Positions 42,870-51,695 of a DNA stretch of 64,000 nucleotides are shown piece after piece; position 1 is the first letter of the stretch, and each line of letters begins with the position of its first letter. The stretch lies in contig NZ_FNYL01000010.1 of the NCBI RefSeq assembly GCF_900109045.1, positions 124,001 to 188,000 on the forward strand, given 5' to 3'. The DNA comes from Dyadobacter sp. SG02 (GTDB lineage: Bacteria > Bacteroidota > Bacteroidia > Cytophagales > Spirosomataceae). The position numbers and the translations under genes are program-made. The notes below the pieces were generated by a model that worked only from the letters and a program-made list of their open reading frames with translations, searched no databases and was not told where the DNA came from.

Positions 42870-43730
42870 TTATTTCACCGCCCTAACCACAAACCCCTCC
42901 TTCCTCAACAACGCAATCACCCCTCTTTCCCCGCCCAAATGCGCTGCTCCGACGGCGAAAAACGTCGGTTTCGCGCTGGCGATCCTGCGTATGCGGGGAA
43001 TCCATTTCTGGTTTCTGGAGAAGAGCATTACTTCCTCGTTGCCTTCCATTCCGAACTCGCTTTTCATTGTCATACCGTATAGTTCGTTGATATTTTGTGC
43101 CTTGTACAATGCAACCAGGCTTTTGAATTCCTTGCGGGCGGAAGGCAGGCTGTCAACAAGTGTAAGGAGCATTTTCGCCTGATCTTTGTAAGGAATCGTA
43201 TCGAAAATGGCCATTTGCTCTTCCAATGTCTCGATACCGATCACTTCGAATTTCTGTTTGCCGGCCAGCTCCACCAGCGCCATTTCATAAGATTGCGGTT
43301 GACAATCCAGCACCGCATTGAATAGCGGCCCCATCAGCACGAATGGCTTCGCACGCTCGAACATCGCAAGCCCCACATGTACGGAATCTTTGAAAAAACG
43401 GTCGAGTCGCTGGTATTCCTGTTCGGTAACGAGCTTTTTCAACTCGTTACCGGCAGTCATATTCATCGCTTTCATCATCCCGGCCATCATGCCCGGATCG
43501 TCCATATCCATTTCCAACGCCACCTGCTGCGTGCGCGCAAGGGTGCTTTTCAGGGAATCGCTCAGCGAAAAATCGGTCGGGCAAATGAGATGAATGGTCC
43601 CAAACAAATACGAAGGCTTTGCCAACCCGCGACCGCTGATTTCCCAAAGCAACGAATTCTCCGCAGGCACTTGCGCCCGCGAGACGATGCTTAACGCACA
43701 AAAGACGAGCAACAACAAAAACCGGTTCAT
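42870..43730 (-). CDS. TraB/GumN family protein
   Basis: 286 residues. Signal peptide (RFLLLLVFCALSIVSRAQ). LLWEISGRGLAKPSYLFGTIHLICP contains the GTIH motif, VALEMDMDDP the second conserved acidic motif, and the end carries FFAVGAAHLGGERGVIALLRKEGFVV with the conserved G-A-A-H-L-G-G. This is the TraB/GumN (Tiki-like) family, predicted metalloproteases or pheromone-shutdown proteins in the envelope. Probably co-transcribed with the M28 peptidase upstream (51 bp gap, same strand). Confidence 0.85.
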   Translation of the reverse strand: MNRFLLLLVFCALSIVSRAQVPAENSLLWEISGRGLAKPSYLFGTIHLICPTDFSLSDSLKSTLARTQQVALEMDMDDPGMMAGMMKAMNMTAGNELKKLVTEQEYQRLDRFFKDSVHVGLAMFERAKPFVLMGPLFNAVLDCQPQSYEMALVELAGKQKFEVIGIETLEEQMAIFDTIPYKDQAKMLLTLVDSLPSARKEFKSLVALYKAQNINELYGMTMKSEFGMEGNEEVMLFSRNQKWIPRIRRIASAKPTFFAVGAAHLGGERGVIALLRKEGFVVRAVK

Positions 43731-43781
43731 ATCCCTATTATTAGTTTAAAAACACCCTTCCTCCTTCCTTTCTCCGTAACA

Positions 43782-45392
43782 CTATTCCTTGTGACTATCC
43801 ACCACAATGCGCTCATCACGGTTCACCAACTCCCAGGCAGTATGGAAAACCAACTTCACGATTTCGGATTGCTTGTCAAAAAGGATTTTCTCCACATCAT
43901 CGCCCGGACGGTGGTAATCTTCATGCACCCCGGTGAAATAGAAAATCACCGGAACGCCCATTTTGGCAAAATTGTAATGGTCGGAGCGGTAGTAGAACCG
44001 GTTGGGGTCTTTCGGATCGTTGAACGTATAGTCGAGTTTGAAGTTGACGTATTTCTTGTTAGCCTCCTCGCCGATCTCGTGCAGTTTCGAAGAAAGTTTG
44101 TCCGAGCCGATCACATACACGTATCTTGGATCGTTCTTATGCGCTTCATCCACGCGGCCGATCATATCGATATTCAGGTCGGCAATTGTGTTTTTGAGCG
44201 GCAGCAGCGGATTTTCCGAGTAATATTCCGAGCCGAAAAGCCCCTTTTCTTCCCCTGTAACATTCAGAAAGAGAATGCTCCTCCTCGGTCCTTTACCCTC
44301 GGCTTTGGCTTTGCTGAATGCCTCCGCCAGTTCAAGCAGCGACACCGTTCCAGATCCGTCGTCATCCGCGCCGTTGTTGATTTCACCATTTTCGGAAATA
44401 CCAATGTGATCCAAATGCGCACTAATCACGAGTACTTCGTCTTTTTTGTCGGAGCCTTCCATGAATGCAGCTACATTCTCGGTGTCGATGGTTTCGCTCA
44501 CGCGGCCGACCTTCAATGCAGCCATCCCGGTAAATTCCTTCGAAACCGGCTTACCCGACTTATCGATCCCGGATTTCAATTTGTTCAGTTTCGAAACCGA
44601 TGTACCGAGCATTTCTGCCGCTACCTTCGCCGAAACCACAAACGCCGCCGTTCCCGACGGGTTTTCCTGCACCGGTTTCAAAGTAGGTGCGCTGAAACGG
44701 CGGGCCATTACCGCGCGCTGACGGATTTCCTTGTCGAGATCCTCTCCCGTTTTATCGGTAATAATGAATACATATTTCGCGCCCTTTTCGCGCGCCAGCT
44801 TGGCTTTCACCTGCCAGGAAACCGAGCCGCTCCATTTGCTTTTCTCGGAATTGCCGGTGATGAGGTATTTGCCGCCCGAAGTTTTCGGCTCCCCATCGAA
44901 GATCACGACAGACTTGTCTTTCACATCCAGATCGGCATAGTCGTTATAGCTTCCGTCTTCGATTCCGTAACCCGCCGTAACCAGATCCGTACTGGCTTCC
45001 TCGGGAACATCGAGCAGGCCGTTCAAATAGAAGTCCTTATTGAACTCATATTTCTTTCCATTTGCCTTCACATACACTTCACCCCAGCCGCGTTTGTACA
45101 ATTTGTATTTCTGCAAAAAGCTTTTAGAACCGTCGGTATCGGTTGCAATAGGCTGCAATCCATATTGTTTATAATATTTCGAAACATATTCGGCAGCCTT
45201 TTTCTGGCCCGGCGAGCCGGTATCACGGCCTTCGAGGCTATCGGAAGCGATAATAACAAGGTGCTTTTTCAGATCGGAGGGCGTTATGGTTGCCGCATAT
45301 TTGGCTGCATCGTCCTGCGGCAGGTGGTCCTGTGCCAAAGCCAAAGTATTGACAGACAGGAATAATCCAGCCAGAATGTTTTTGTTCATCAT
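43782..45392 (-). CDS. Secreted M28 family zinc aminopeptidase with PA domain
   Basis: 536 residues. Signal peptide (NILAGLFLSVNTLALAQ). IIASDSLEGRDTGSPGQKKAAEY starts the peptidase, a PA insertion follows (VVIFDGEPKTSGG and KYVFIITD), then the zinc ligands in ISAHLDHIGIS, NGADDDGSG, TGEEKGLFGSEYY, NIDMIGR and the late histidine of RSDHYNFAK. Two-zinc exopeptidase exported to periplasm or outside. Two adjacent ATGs (45392, 45389) are equivalent starts. First gene of a pair with the TraB/GumN gene. Confidence 0.88.
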   Translation of the reverse strand: MMNKNILAGLFLSVNTLALAQDHLPQDDAAKYAATITPSDLKKHLVIIASDSLEGRDTGSPGQKKAAEYVSKYYKQYGLQPIATDTDGSKSFLQKYKLYKRGWGEVYVKANGKKYEFNKDFYLNGLLDVPEEASTDLVTAGYGIEDGSYNDYADLDVKDKSVVIFDGEPKTSGGKYLITGNSEKSKWSGSVSWQVKAKLAREKGAKYVFIITDKTGEDLDKEIRQRAVMARRFSAPTLKPVQENPSGTAAFVVSAKVAAEMLGTSVSKLNKLKSGIDKSGKPVSKEFTGMAALKVGRVSETIDTENVAAFMEGSDKKDEVLVISAHLDHIGISENGEINNGADDDGSGTVSLLELAEAFSKAKAEGKGPRRSILFLNVTGEEKGLFGSEYYSENPLLPLKNTIADLNIDMIGRVDEAHKNDPRYVYVIGSDKLSSKLHEIGEEANKKYVNFKLDYTFNDPKDPNRFYYRSDHYNFAKMGVPVIFYFTGVHEDYHRPGDDVEKILFDKQSEIVKLVFHTAWELVNRDERIVVDSHKE

Positions 45393-45473
45393 GAGGTTTA
45401 ATGGTATTTCAATCCTTACAAATTAACGAAACGCACGGGCGAATGCAAAATGGGTTGCAACCTGGATTCTTCG

Positions 45474-45481
45474 TATCTTTG
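45474..45481 (+). promoter_or_regulatory. -7 promoter box (TATCTTTG) before a short frame
   Basis: Exact TAnnTTTG match 20 bp before the 35-codon frame at 45501. A TTG at 45455-45457 lies 16 bp upstream, slightly too close for a standard -33. Confidence 0.35.
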
Positions 45482-45500
45482 ACATTCTAACTTACACACT

Positions 45501-45608
45501 ATGTTATGCCAACTCGACTCATACGGCACCCTCACATGGGGCAATGGCGTCGACTTCGATCCGGACAACCTTTACCGGATGTCGGAAAAGGAAGCGGCCG
45601 ACTTCTGA
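45501..45608 (+). pseudogene. 35-codon frame resembling the C-terminus of DUF2442, probable gene remnant
   Basis: The frame reads LDSYGTLTWGNGVDFDPDNLYR near its middle, close to the conserved end of DUF2442 proteins (hydrophobic strand, G-T-hydrophobic-x-W-x-N-G-x-D-hydrophobic-x-P-x-x-L-Y). Full proteins have about 80 residues; the N-terminal half is absent, since an in-frame TGA is at 45480-45482. It either is a truncated remnant or a genuine mini-gene, because an exact -7 box precedes it. The tail SEKEAADF is short. Confidence 0.45.
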
Positions 45609-45708
45609 CATACCCTCCCTATTTTGCACTTCTTTTAGTTTAAAGGCTCTTTTTCACAGGATAACAATTATTTAATTGTAAAATACTGTTATTCAGAGGA
45701 AAAGTACG

Positions 45709-45716
45709 TACCTTTG
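45709..45716 (+). promoter_or_regulatory. -7 promoter box of typA (TACCTTTG)
   Basis: Exact TAnnTTTG match about 100 bp before the typA ATG, giving a 5' leader of roughly 95 nt. A clear -33 TTTG is not seen. Confidence 0.5.
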
Positions 45717-45818
45717 CACCCTGTTTGGCCGAATTCCATCCAGACAAAAGCCAAGCGGCCATTGCACGTAGTTCAAACCATTTCGTAGCAATGCCGTAAA
45801 CAACTGATCTATAAAACA

Positions 45819-47633
45819 ATGCAAGCCATTCGTAACATCGCAATTATTGCGCACGTTGACCACGGTAAAACGACTTTGGTCGACAAAATCATCCACGCGT
45901 CAAAGCTGTTTCGCGACAATCAGGAGTTCGACGACCTGATCCTCGACAACAACGATCTGGAACGTGAGCGTGGGATTACAATTGTTTCCAAGAACGTATC
46001 GGTGCGTTACAAAGATGTAAAAATCAATGTAATTGATACACCAGGTCACGCAGACTTCGGTGGAGAGGTGGAACGCGTACTTAAAATGGCGGATGGAGTA
46101 TTGTTGCTGGTCGATGCATTCGAAGGCCCGATGCCACAAACCCGTTTCGTATTGGGCAAAGCCATCGATTTGGGGTTGAAACCGATCGTGGTTGTCAATA
46201 AAGTAGATAAAGAAAACTGCCGCCCGGAAGAAGTTCAGGAAAACGTTTTTGATTTGATGTTTAACCTGGGCGCTACCGAAGACCAATTGGATTTCGTGAC
46301 CGTTTATGGTTCATCAAAACAAGGATGGATGGGCCCGGATTGGCAGAAACCAACGGATAATATTACCTATTTGCTGGATACGATCATCGAATCCATTCCT
46401 GCACCGGTTATCGACGAAGGTACTTTGCAAATGCAAATCACTTCGCTTGACTACAACGCATTCGTTGGCCGTATCGCCATCGGTCGTGTGAAAAGAGGAA
46501 CCATCAAAGAAGGATCTACATTGTCTCTTTGCAAAGCCGACGGTGTGATCAAGAAAGTGAAAGTAAAAGAAGTTCAGACTTTCGAAGGTCTTGGACGCGT
46601 GAAGGTTGCGGAAGTTTCTGCGGGTGATATTTGTGCCGTAACAGGTATTGAAGATTTCGAAATTGGTGATACTATTGCCGATCTTGAAAATCCTGAGCCA
46701 ATCGCTCGTATTGCCGTGGATGAGCCTACTATGAACATGCTTTTCACGATCAATAACTCTCCATTCTTCGGTAAAGAAGGCAAGTTTGTAACATCACGCC
46801 ACCTTCGTGACCGTTTGATGAAAGAAACTGAAAAGAACCTTGCACTCCGCGTAGAGCCTACGGATACGGAAGATAAATTCCTTGTTTTCGGACGTGGTAT
46901 CCTTCACTTGTCGGTATTGATCGAAACAATGCGTCGCGAAGGTTACGAATTGCAATTAGGTCAGCCTCAGGTTCTTTTCAAAGAAGATGAAAACGGCGAG
47001 CGCCTGGAACCAATCGAAACATTGGTGGTGGACGTACCGGAAGCAACTGCTGGTAAAGTAATCGAATTGGCAACACAGCGTAAAGGCGAGTTGCTGATCA
47101 TGGAACCGAAAGGAGATTTGCAACACCTTGAATTCCTCATTCCTTCAAGAGGTCTGATCGGGCTTCGTTCCAACGTGTTGACTTCGACACAAGGTGAAGC
47201 CGTTATGACGCACCGCTTCAAAGAATTCGGTACTTTCCGCGGACCAATCCCTGGACGTATCAGTGGTTCTATCATTTCAAAAAATACAGGACCTGCTACG
47301 GGTTATACCATTGATAAATTGCAGGATCGCGGACGTTTCTTCGTAGAGCCGGGTGATGAAATTTATGGTGGACAGGTTATCGGCGAGCACAACCGCCCGA
47401 ACGATATCGTCGTAAACTTGCAGGAAGCGAAAAAATTGACCAACATGCGTGCTTCCGGTACGGACGACGGTCTGCGTATCGCTCCGAAAATCAATTTCTC
47501 TCTGGAAGAATCGATGGAGTACATCCAAAAAGACGAATATCTTGAAGTAACGCCTACCAGCATGCGTATGCGTAAAATATACCTGGACGAGAACGAGCGC
47601 AAGCGCTACGCGTCCAAAATGGAAATGGCTTAA
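45819..47633 (+). CDS. typA: Translational GTPase TypA/BipA
   Basis: 604 residues. G domain with [40 protein letters not shown] and [12 protein letters not shown]; then EF-Tu-like domain II, EF-G-like domains III and V and the BipA C-terminal domain ([37 protein letters not shown]). Ribosome-binding GTPase that aids 50S assembly and growth under stress or cold. The ATG at 45819 gives the normal N-terminus [19 protein letters not shown]. Codon use is plainer and more AT-ending than in many neighbours, as expected for a highly expressed gene. Monocistronic, with its own terminator. Confidence 0.97.
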   Translation: MQAIRNIAIIAHVDHGKTTLVDKIIHASKLFRDNQEFDDLILDNNDLERERGITIVSKNVSVRYKDVKINVIDTPGHADFGGEVERVLKMADGVLLLVDAFEGPMPQTRFVLGKAIDLGLKPIVVVNKVDKENCRPEEVQENVFDLMFNLGATEDQLDFVTVYGSSKQGWMGPDWQKPTDNITYLLDTIIESIPAPVIDEGTLQMQITSLDYNAFVGRIAIGRVKRGTIKEGSTLSLCKADGVIKKVKVKEVQTFEGLGRVKVAEVSAGDICAVTGIEDFEIGDTIADLENPEPIARIAVDEPTMNMLFTINNSPFFGKEGKFVTSRHLRDRLMKETEKNLALRVEPTDTEDKFLVFGRGILHLSVLIETMRREGYELQLGQPQVLFKEDENGERLEPIETLVVDVPEATAGKVIELATQRKGELLIMEPKGDLQHLEFLIPSRGLIGLRSNVLTSTQGEAVMTHRFKEFGTFRGPIPGRISGSIISKNTGPATGYTIDKLQDRGRFFVEPGDEIYGGQVIGEHNRPNDIVVNLQEAKKLTNMRASGTDDGLRIAPKINFSLEESMEYIQKDEYLEVTPTSMRMRKIYLDENERKRYASKMEMA

Positions 47634-47659
47634 TTTAAGCCCGACATTCCAAACCCGAA

Positions 47660-47692
47660 AAGGAGGCAATTTTTTGCCTCCTTTTTTTATTT
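47660..47692 (+). terminator. Rho-independent terminator after typA
   Basis: 10-bp stem AAGGAGGCAA (47660-47669) and TTGCCTCCTT (47674-47683), 4-nt loop, followed by TTTTTATTTTT. Confidence 0.85.
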
Positions 47693-47739
47693 TTCAAGCT
47701 TTTTGATCAGATCAGTAAGTGCGCTGATTTGTTCATCCC

Positions 47740-48417
47740 TCAGTTGATAGAACAAACATCGAAGCTCGCAAATGCGGTGCTCTCGCAATTGAAATAGGTT
47801 CCGACTGCAAAAATAAATCCGCCAGCTCTTACCATTCCAACCGAAATAGCGCCCGCTACCAAAGTCGCTCCGATCTCCAAAGCCAATGCATTCTCACACG
47901 ATTCCATGTCGATATTCAATTGCTGACTGCACAGCCCCGCACAATGAGGCATATTTGCGGTACCAAATCGATTTTGATACATTTTCTCCGTTATTTTCTC
48001 CGCAACGAGTTTAGAAATGTGCTCCACATCCAGGTTTTGGTCTTCGAAAGACTTTGACAGCTGGCGGTAATCCGGAAAGCTCCTGACAATGGCTCCGCCA
48101 TTTCCTCCCACGCTGCTTATGGCTCGGTTTAATTCCTGGTCACTTTGGGCGTCCCGCAAGGCATTTAATTCATTCTCGGTCAGAGAGTATGTCCGGTCTC
48201 TTTTGATCAGATTCTCTCTGATAAACCACACATACTCAGCTACCAGCCTTACCAGCTCTTCTTCTGTGAGATCGGAGGATTTTATTGAGCTATGTTCAGG
48301 AGCCGCACTACCAGCCCCTGGATGGCTTACTGGGATCGCATTTCTGGTTTCATTACAGGATATTGTCATGCCGACAATCAGAACCCGTAAACAGGTGAAA
48401 GCAAAAAATCTTCTCAT
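47740..48417 (-). CDS. Lipoprotein of unknown function
   Basis: 225 residues. Signal peptide with lipobox cysteine in MTISCNET, a hydrophilic helical middle (LTEEELVRLVAEYVWFIREN, LSKSFEDQNLDVEHISKLVAEKITEKMYQ), and a C-terminal part with cysteines (CAGLCSQQ, MESCEN, FNCES, FDVCS) around a glycine-rich hydrophobic segment (IGATLVAGAISVGMVRAGGFIFAVG) that could be a membrane-inserting hairpin. No family recognised. The flank is non-coding and its own promoter is not evident. Confidence 0.55.
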   Translation of the reverse strand: MRRFFAFTCLRVLIVGMTISCNETRNAIPVSHPGAGSAAPEHSSIKSSDLTEEELVRLVAEYVWFIRENLIKRDRTYSLTENELNALRDAQSDQELNRAISSVGGNGGAIVRSFPDYRQLSKSFEDQNLDVEHISKLVAEKITEKMYQNRFGTANMPHCAGLCSQQLNIDMESCENALALEIGATLVAGAISVGMVRAGGFIFAVGTYFNCESTAFASFDVCSIN

Positions 48418-48829
48418 TTGGATAGTGATTTAGATTGAGCACCCTCAACAAATTATCTCTAAACCACCATAAAATTGCCTGACAATTCCTCCTAACCAGC
48501 AGGAGGCGCGGCCTGGTTTTTTAACGGCAATTAATCCACGCCAATAATTTCTTTCTAATGCTTCTCCAACCAAATTTTTGCCTCTTTTTCTATTTTTCAA
48601 GCATTTCAATATTTCCCCTGATTCCGTCAGAATATTTGGGATTCCAGCTAAAACCTGCGGTATAATTTTAATGTTTGTCACTCCCCTGGAACATTCTATG
48701 CCAGTACTATTTTATTACTATTTCAAGAAAAACTAGTTTTTTGTTTTTATAATAACAAATGGCGTAGTTTGTATTGTTAGCAAGACTAATTTTAGCTAAC
48801 CATTTTAATATCAACATTTTAAAGATCAA
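48418..48829. other. Intergenic region upstream of glutamate dehydrogenase
   Basis: 412 bp. A minus-strand frame from GTG 48681 to 48445 (78 codons) is open but shows no family, signal or start context and is not called. The stretch 48568-48597 resembles the typA terminator flank (TTTTTGCCTC, a T tract, TTTTTCAAGC). The right part (48700-48829) is AT-rich and must hold the gdh promoter, but no clean TAnnTTTG was found. Confidence 0.4.
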
Positions 48830-50107
48830 ATGATGTCTTACATAGAACCGGCTCCGATCAAGGATAAAGACAATCCGTTGGAGTCAATGATGCAGCGATT
48901 TGATAAAGCCGTAGACCTCCTCGGAATATCAGAAGAGATGTATTATATCCTCAAAGTACCCCGCAAACAGGTGACAGTCGGGCTGCCCGTGATGATGGAT
49001 TCCGGCCAGATCCGGACGTTCGAAGGTTACCGCGTGATCCACTCCACCATTCTCGGCCCCAGCAAGGGCGGTATCCGCTTCGATCCGGACGTAAACCTGG
49101 ACGAAGTGCGTGCATTGGCTGCATGGATGACCTGGAAATGCGCCGTTGTAGATATTCCTTACGGCGGTGCCAAGGGCGGCGTCGCGTGTAACCCGCGCGA
49201 AATGTCCCCGGGCGAGATCGAGCGCCTCATGCGCGCGTACACGACGGCATTACTCGACGTTTTCGGTCCGGACCAGGATATTCCCGCCCCGGATATGGGC
49301 ACCGGCCCGCGCGAGATGGCCTGGCTCATGGATGAATATTCGAAATCAAAAGGCATGACAATTCCGGCTGTCGTAACTGGTAAGCCGCTGGTACTGGGTG
49401 GCTCGCTGGGCCGCACCGAAGCAACGGGCCGGGGCGTAATGGTATCCGCATTGGCGGGTATGGAAAAGCTGCGCATCAACCCTTACCGCGCTACCGCGGC
49501 GGTCCAGGGCTTCGGCAATGTGGGCTCGCACGCGGCACTGCTCCTGCGCGAGCGTGGGACGGCCATCCACGCGATCAGCGACATTTCCGGCGCATACTAT
49601 AACGACAAAGGGATAGACGTGGCCGATGCCGTCGCTTACCGCGATGCCAACAAAGGTTCGCTGGAAGGTTACTCCAAGGCAGAAGCAATTTCCGGCGACG
49701 AGTTATTCACACTCCCCGTCGACGTGCTGGTCCCTGCCGCGAAAGAAGACGTGATCACCCGCAAGAACGTCGAAAGTATTCAGGCACGCATGATCGTGGA
49801 AGGTGCAAATGGCCCTACCTCCGCCAAAGCCGACGACATTATCAACGACAAGGGTATTATGGTTGTCCCTGACATCCTCGCCAATGCCGGCGGTGTAACG
49901 GTCTCCTATTTCGAATGGGTGCAAAACCGGATCGGCTACAAATGGACACTGGAACGCATTAATCGCCGTACCGACCGCATTATGAAGGACGCATTCGACA
50001 AAGTCTATGAAACTTCGCTGAAATACAAGGTATCACTCCGCATCGCGGCTTACATTGTGGCGATCGACAAGGTCGCAAGTACGTACAAGTATCGGGGAGG
50101 GTTCTAA
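48830..50107 (+). CDS. Glu/Leu/Phe/Val dehydrogenase (glutamate dehydrogenase)
   Basis: 425 residues. Catalytic region IVDIPYGGAKGGVACNP with the active lysine, GPDQDIPAPDMGTGPREMAWLMDEY, and the NAD(P) site TAAVQGFGNVGSHAALLL; later VEGANGPTSAKAD and VVPDILANAGGVTVSYFEWVQN. Interconverts glutamate and 2-oxoglutarate plus ammonia. Hexameric GDH of about 420 residues, the shorter class, common in Bacteroidota and archaea. ATG 48830 or the adjacent 48833. Directly followed, with no gap, by the decamer repeat array at 50108. Confidence 0.93.
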   Translation: MMSYIEPAPIKDKDNPLESMMQRFDKAVDLLGISEEMYYILKVPRKQVTVGLPVMMDSGQIRTFEGYRVIHSTILGPSKGGIRFDPDVNLDEVRALAAWMTWKCAVVDIPYGGAKGGVACNPREMSPGEIERLMRAYTTALLDVFGPDQDIPAPDMGTGPREMAWLMDEYSKSKGMTIPAVVTGKPLVLGGSLGRTEATGRGVMVSALAGMEKLRINPYRATAAVQGFGNVGSHAALLLRERGTAIHAISDISGAYYNDKGIDVADAVAYRDANKGSLEGYSKAEAISGDELFTLPVDVLVPAAKEDVITRKNVESIQARMIVEGANGPTSAKADDIINDKGIMVVPDILANAGGVTVSYFEWVQNRIGYKWTLERINRRTDRIMKDAFDKVYETSLKYKVSLRIAAYIVAIDKVASTYKYRGGF

Positions 50108-50224
50108 TTGTCATTCGTTGTCAGGAGTAGTCAGGGATTGTCATTCGCTGTCAGGAGTAGTCAGGGATTGTCATTCGCTGTCAGGAGTAGTCAGGGATTG
50201 TCATTGGTCAGGCGTAGTCAGTTA
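50108..50224. repeat. GTCA decamer array, left arm (30-bp tandem repeats)
   Basis: Three contiguous 30-bp units (50108-50137, 50138-50167, 50168-50197), differing by a single base, and a fourth degenerate unit to 50224. Each 30-mer is itself three 10-bp words, each with GTCA at the same place: TTGTCATTCG, CTGTCAGGAG, TAGTCAGGGA. GTCA therefore recurs exactly every 10 bp from 50110 to 50200 (ten times), then at 50207 and 50217. Begins on the base after the gdh stop. Confidence 0.9.
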
Positions 50225-50256
50225 TTGTTTTCACCTCAATAATAACCGACATCCGT

Positions 50257-50412
50257 TGACAACAAATGACTACACCTGACTACTCCTGACTACCCCTGAC
50301 CACTCCTGACCACTCCTGACCACCCCTGACTACTCCTGACCACCCCTGACCACTCCTGACCACTCCTGACCACCCCTGACAATAAATGACCCTTCCTGAC
50401 TCCAACCCTGAC
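50257..50412. repeat. TGAC decamer array, right arm (inverted relative to left arm)
   Basis: TGAC recurs every 10 bp from 50257 to 50397 (fifteen times), then once at 50409. From 50281 to 50380 ten perfect-register 10-mers of form YACYCCTGAC stand head to tail. The words are the reverse complement of those in the left arm: CCCTGACTACTCCTGAC (17 nt, ending at 50340) pairs exactly with the left-arm units. A 32-bp unrelated stretch (50225-50256) separates the arms. Could form a large cruciform or RNA hairpin between gdh and the kinase gene. Confidence 0.9.
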
Positions 50413-50574
50413 GATACTCCACATCCCGATCACTTAACAATTTCTTAACAAGCCACTTCGGCGGCGAAACCGAATCTAAACCGGTTTCAAAGTGTTAACT
50501 TTAAGGCTAAATTTTCAACAGATTCGCTTCAAGCGGAAGAACGAGTTTCCGCGTGAAGCAAGCTTTAAAGTAAC

Positions 50575-51666
50575 ATGTCGTTAAGTCCCCGTTTCATTGC
50601 CGTCATCCTGGCATTCCTGATTTCCCTCATTACCACCACATTTCTCGCATTTGTGGATGGCGTTTCAACAGGGATGTTGTTCGTTTCGGCCATTTCCTCC
50701 TTCATTTCTTCGTTTTTCCTCGTGCTTTACGCCGTCGACATCCTGGTTTTCCGCGAGGTGAACAAGATGTACCGGACGATCCACAAGCTGAAAATGCGGG
50801 ATTTCAATATGGCCCCGCGCAAGAAGCTCATCCGGGAGTCGAATCCGTTGAAGACGATCAACGATGAGATTTTTGTTTATGTAACCAAAAAACAAAAGGA
50901 AATCGATGAGTTAAAAAAGCTCGAATTGTTCCGCAGGGAATTTCTCGCCGACGTTTCGCACGAGTTCAAAACACCGATTTTTGCCGCCCAGGGATTTATC
51001 CACACGCTGCTGGACGGCGCTATGGACGACGAGAAAGTACGCGAACGCTTTTTACGCAAAGCGGCCAACAACCTCGATAGCCTCGATGTGCTCGTCAAAG
51101 ACCTGCTCGTACTGTCGCAAATGGAAACCGGGGATATCAAAATGAATATCGTCCCCACTGATCTGCGCAAACTGACCCTCAGCATTTTCAGCCGCCTCGA
51201 ACACATTGCCAAAAACCGTAATGTGACATTAAAGGTCAAGCCGGACGATATGCATGAAGTGTGGATAAAAGCCGATGCCGACCGGATGGAACAGGTAATG
51301 CTGAACCTGATCGAAAACGCGATCAAATATGGCAATGAGAACGGCAAGGTGATCGTCCATTTCAGCGAGAGCAAAAAATACATCGAAGTAGAGGTGAAAG
51401 ACAACGGCCCGGGCATCCCGCACGAGCATTTGAACCGCATTTTCGAGCGCTTTTACCGGATCGACAAGAGCCGGAGCAAAGAAATCGGCGGTACCGGTTT
51501 GGGACTTGCCATTGTTAAGCATATATTGAATGCCCACGACACGAAGATCGCCGTGATGTCGAAACCGGAAAAGGGTACCACGTTTTCGTTCAAGCTCGAA
51601 AAAGCGTATTACCACCAGTTACCGGATGCGAAAACGGACGATGTCGTCAGTCAATTGAATCCATAA
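50575..51666 (+). CDS. Sensor histidine kinase (PhoR/EnvZ-like)
   Basis: 363 residues. Two N-terminal helices (FIAVILAFLISLITTTFLAFV and MLFVSAISSFISSFFLVLYAVDILV) with almost no periplasmic loop, a short HAMP-like/linker helix, HisKA with the phosphorylated H129 in FLADVSHEFKTPIFAAQGFI, and HATPase_c with NLIENAIKYGN, DNGPGIP, FERFYRIDKSRS and GGTGLGLAIVKHIL. The small extracytoplasmic part suggests sensing within the membrane or of a cytosolic partner. No response regulator is adjacent, which is unusual for this class; it may lie elsewhere. Preceded by the decamer array. Confidence 0.92.
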   Translation: MSLSPRFIAVILAFLISLITTTFLAFVDGVSTGMLFVSAISSFISSFFLVLYAVDILVFREVNKMYRTIHKLKMRDFNMAPRKKLIRESNPLKTINDEIFVYVTKKQKEIDELKKLELFRREFLADVSHEFKTPIFAAQGFIHTLLDGAMDDEKVRERFLRKAANNLDSLDVLVKDLLVLSQMETGDIKMNIVPTDLRKLTLSIFSRLEHIAKNRNVTLKVKPDDMHEVWIKADADRMEQVMLNLIENAIKYGNENGKVIVHFSESKKYIEVEVKDNGPGIPHEHLNRIFERFYRIDKSRSKEIGGTGLGLAIVKHILNAHDTKIAVMSKPEKGTTFSFKLEKAYYHQLPDAKTDDVVSQLNP

Positions 51667-51695
51667 TCAATTTCTAACACCATAAACCATTATCC

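Noticed and set aside
43791-45365. 524-codon plus-strand frame opposite the M28 peptidase gene
   Set aside because: Antisense shadow of a GC-biased gene; the minus-strand frame has a signal peptide and all M28 zinc ligands.
45640-45896. Minus-strand frames in the typA leader
   Set aside because: They cover the typA promoter and start and have no conserved content.
48445-48681. 78-codon minus-strand frame from GTG between the lipoprotein gene and gdh
   Set aside because: No start context, family similarity or signal peptide; contains a degenerate terminator-like stretch. Kept only as a note in the intergenic entry.
50055-50279. Plus-strand frame encoding a repeated CHSLSGVVRD peptide
   Set aside because: It is the decamer array read as protein; it begins inside gdh in another frame, and its repeats follow the DNA period rather than any protein constraint.
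50108-50412. CRISPR array
   Set aside because: The 30-bp repeats are contiguous with no unique spacers, and no cas gene is nearby.
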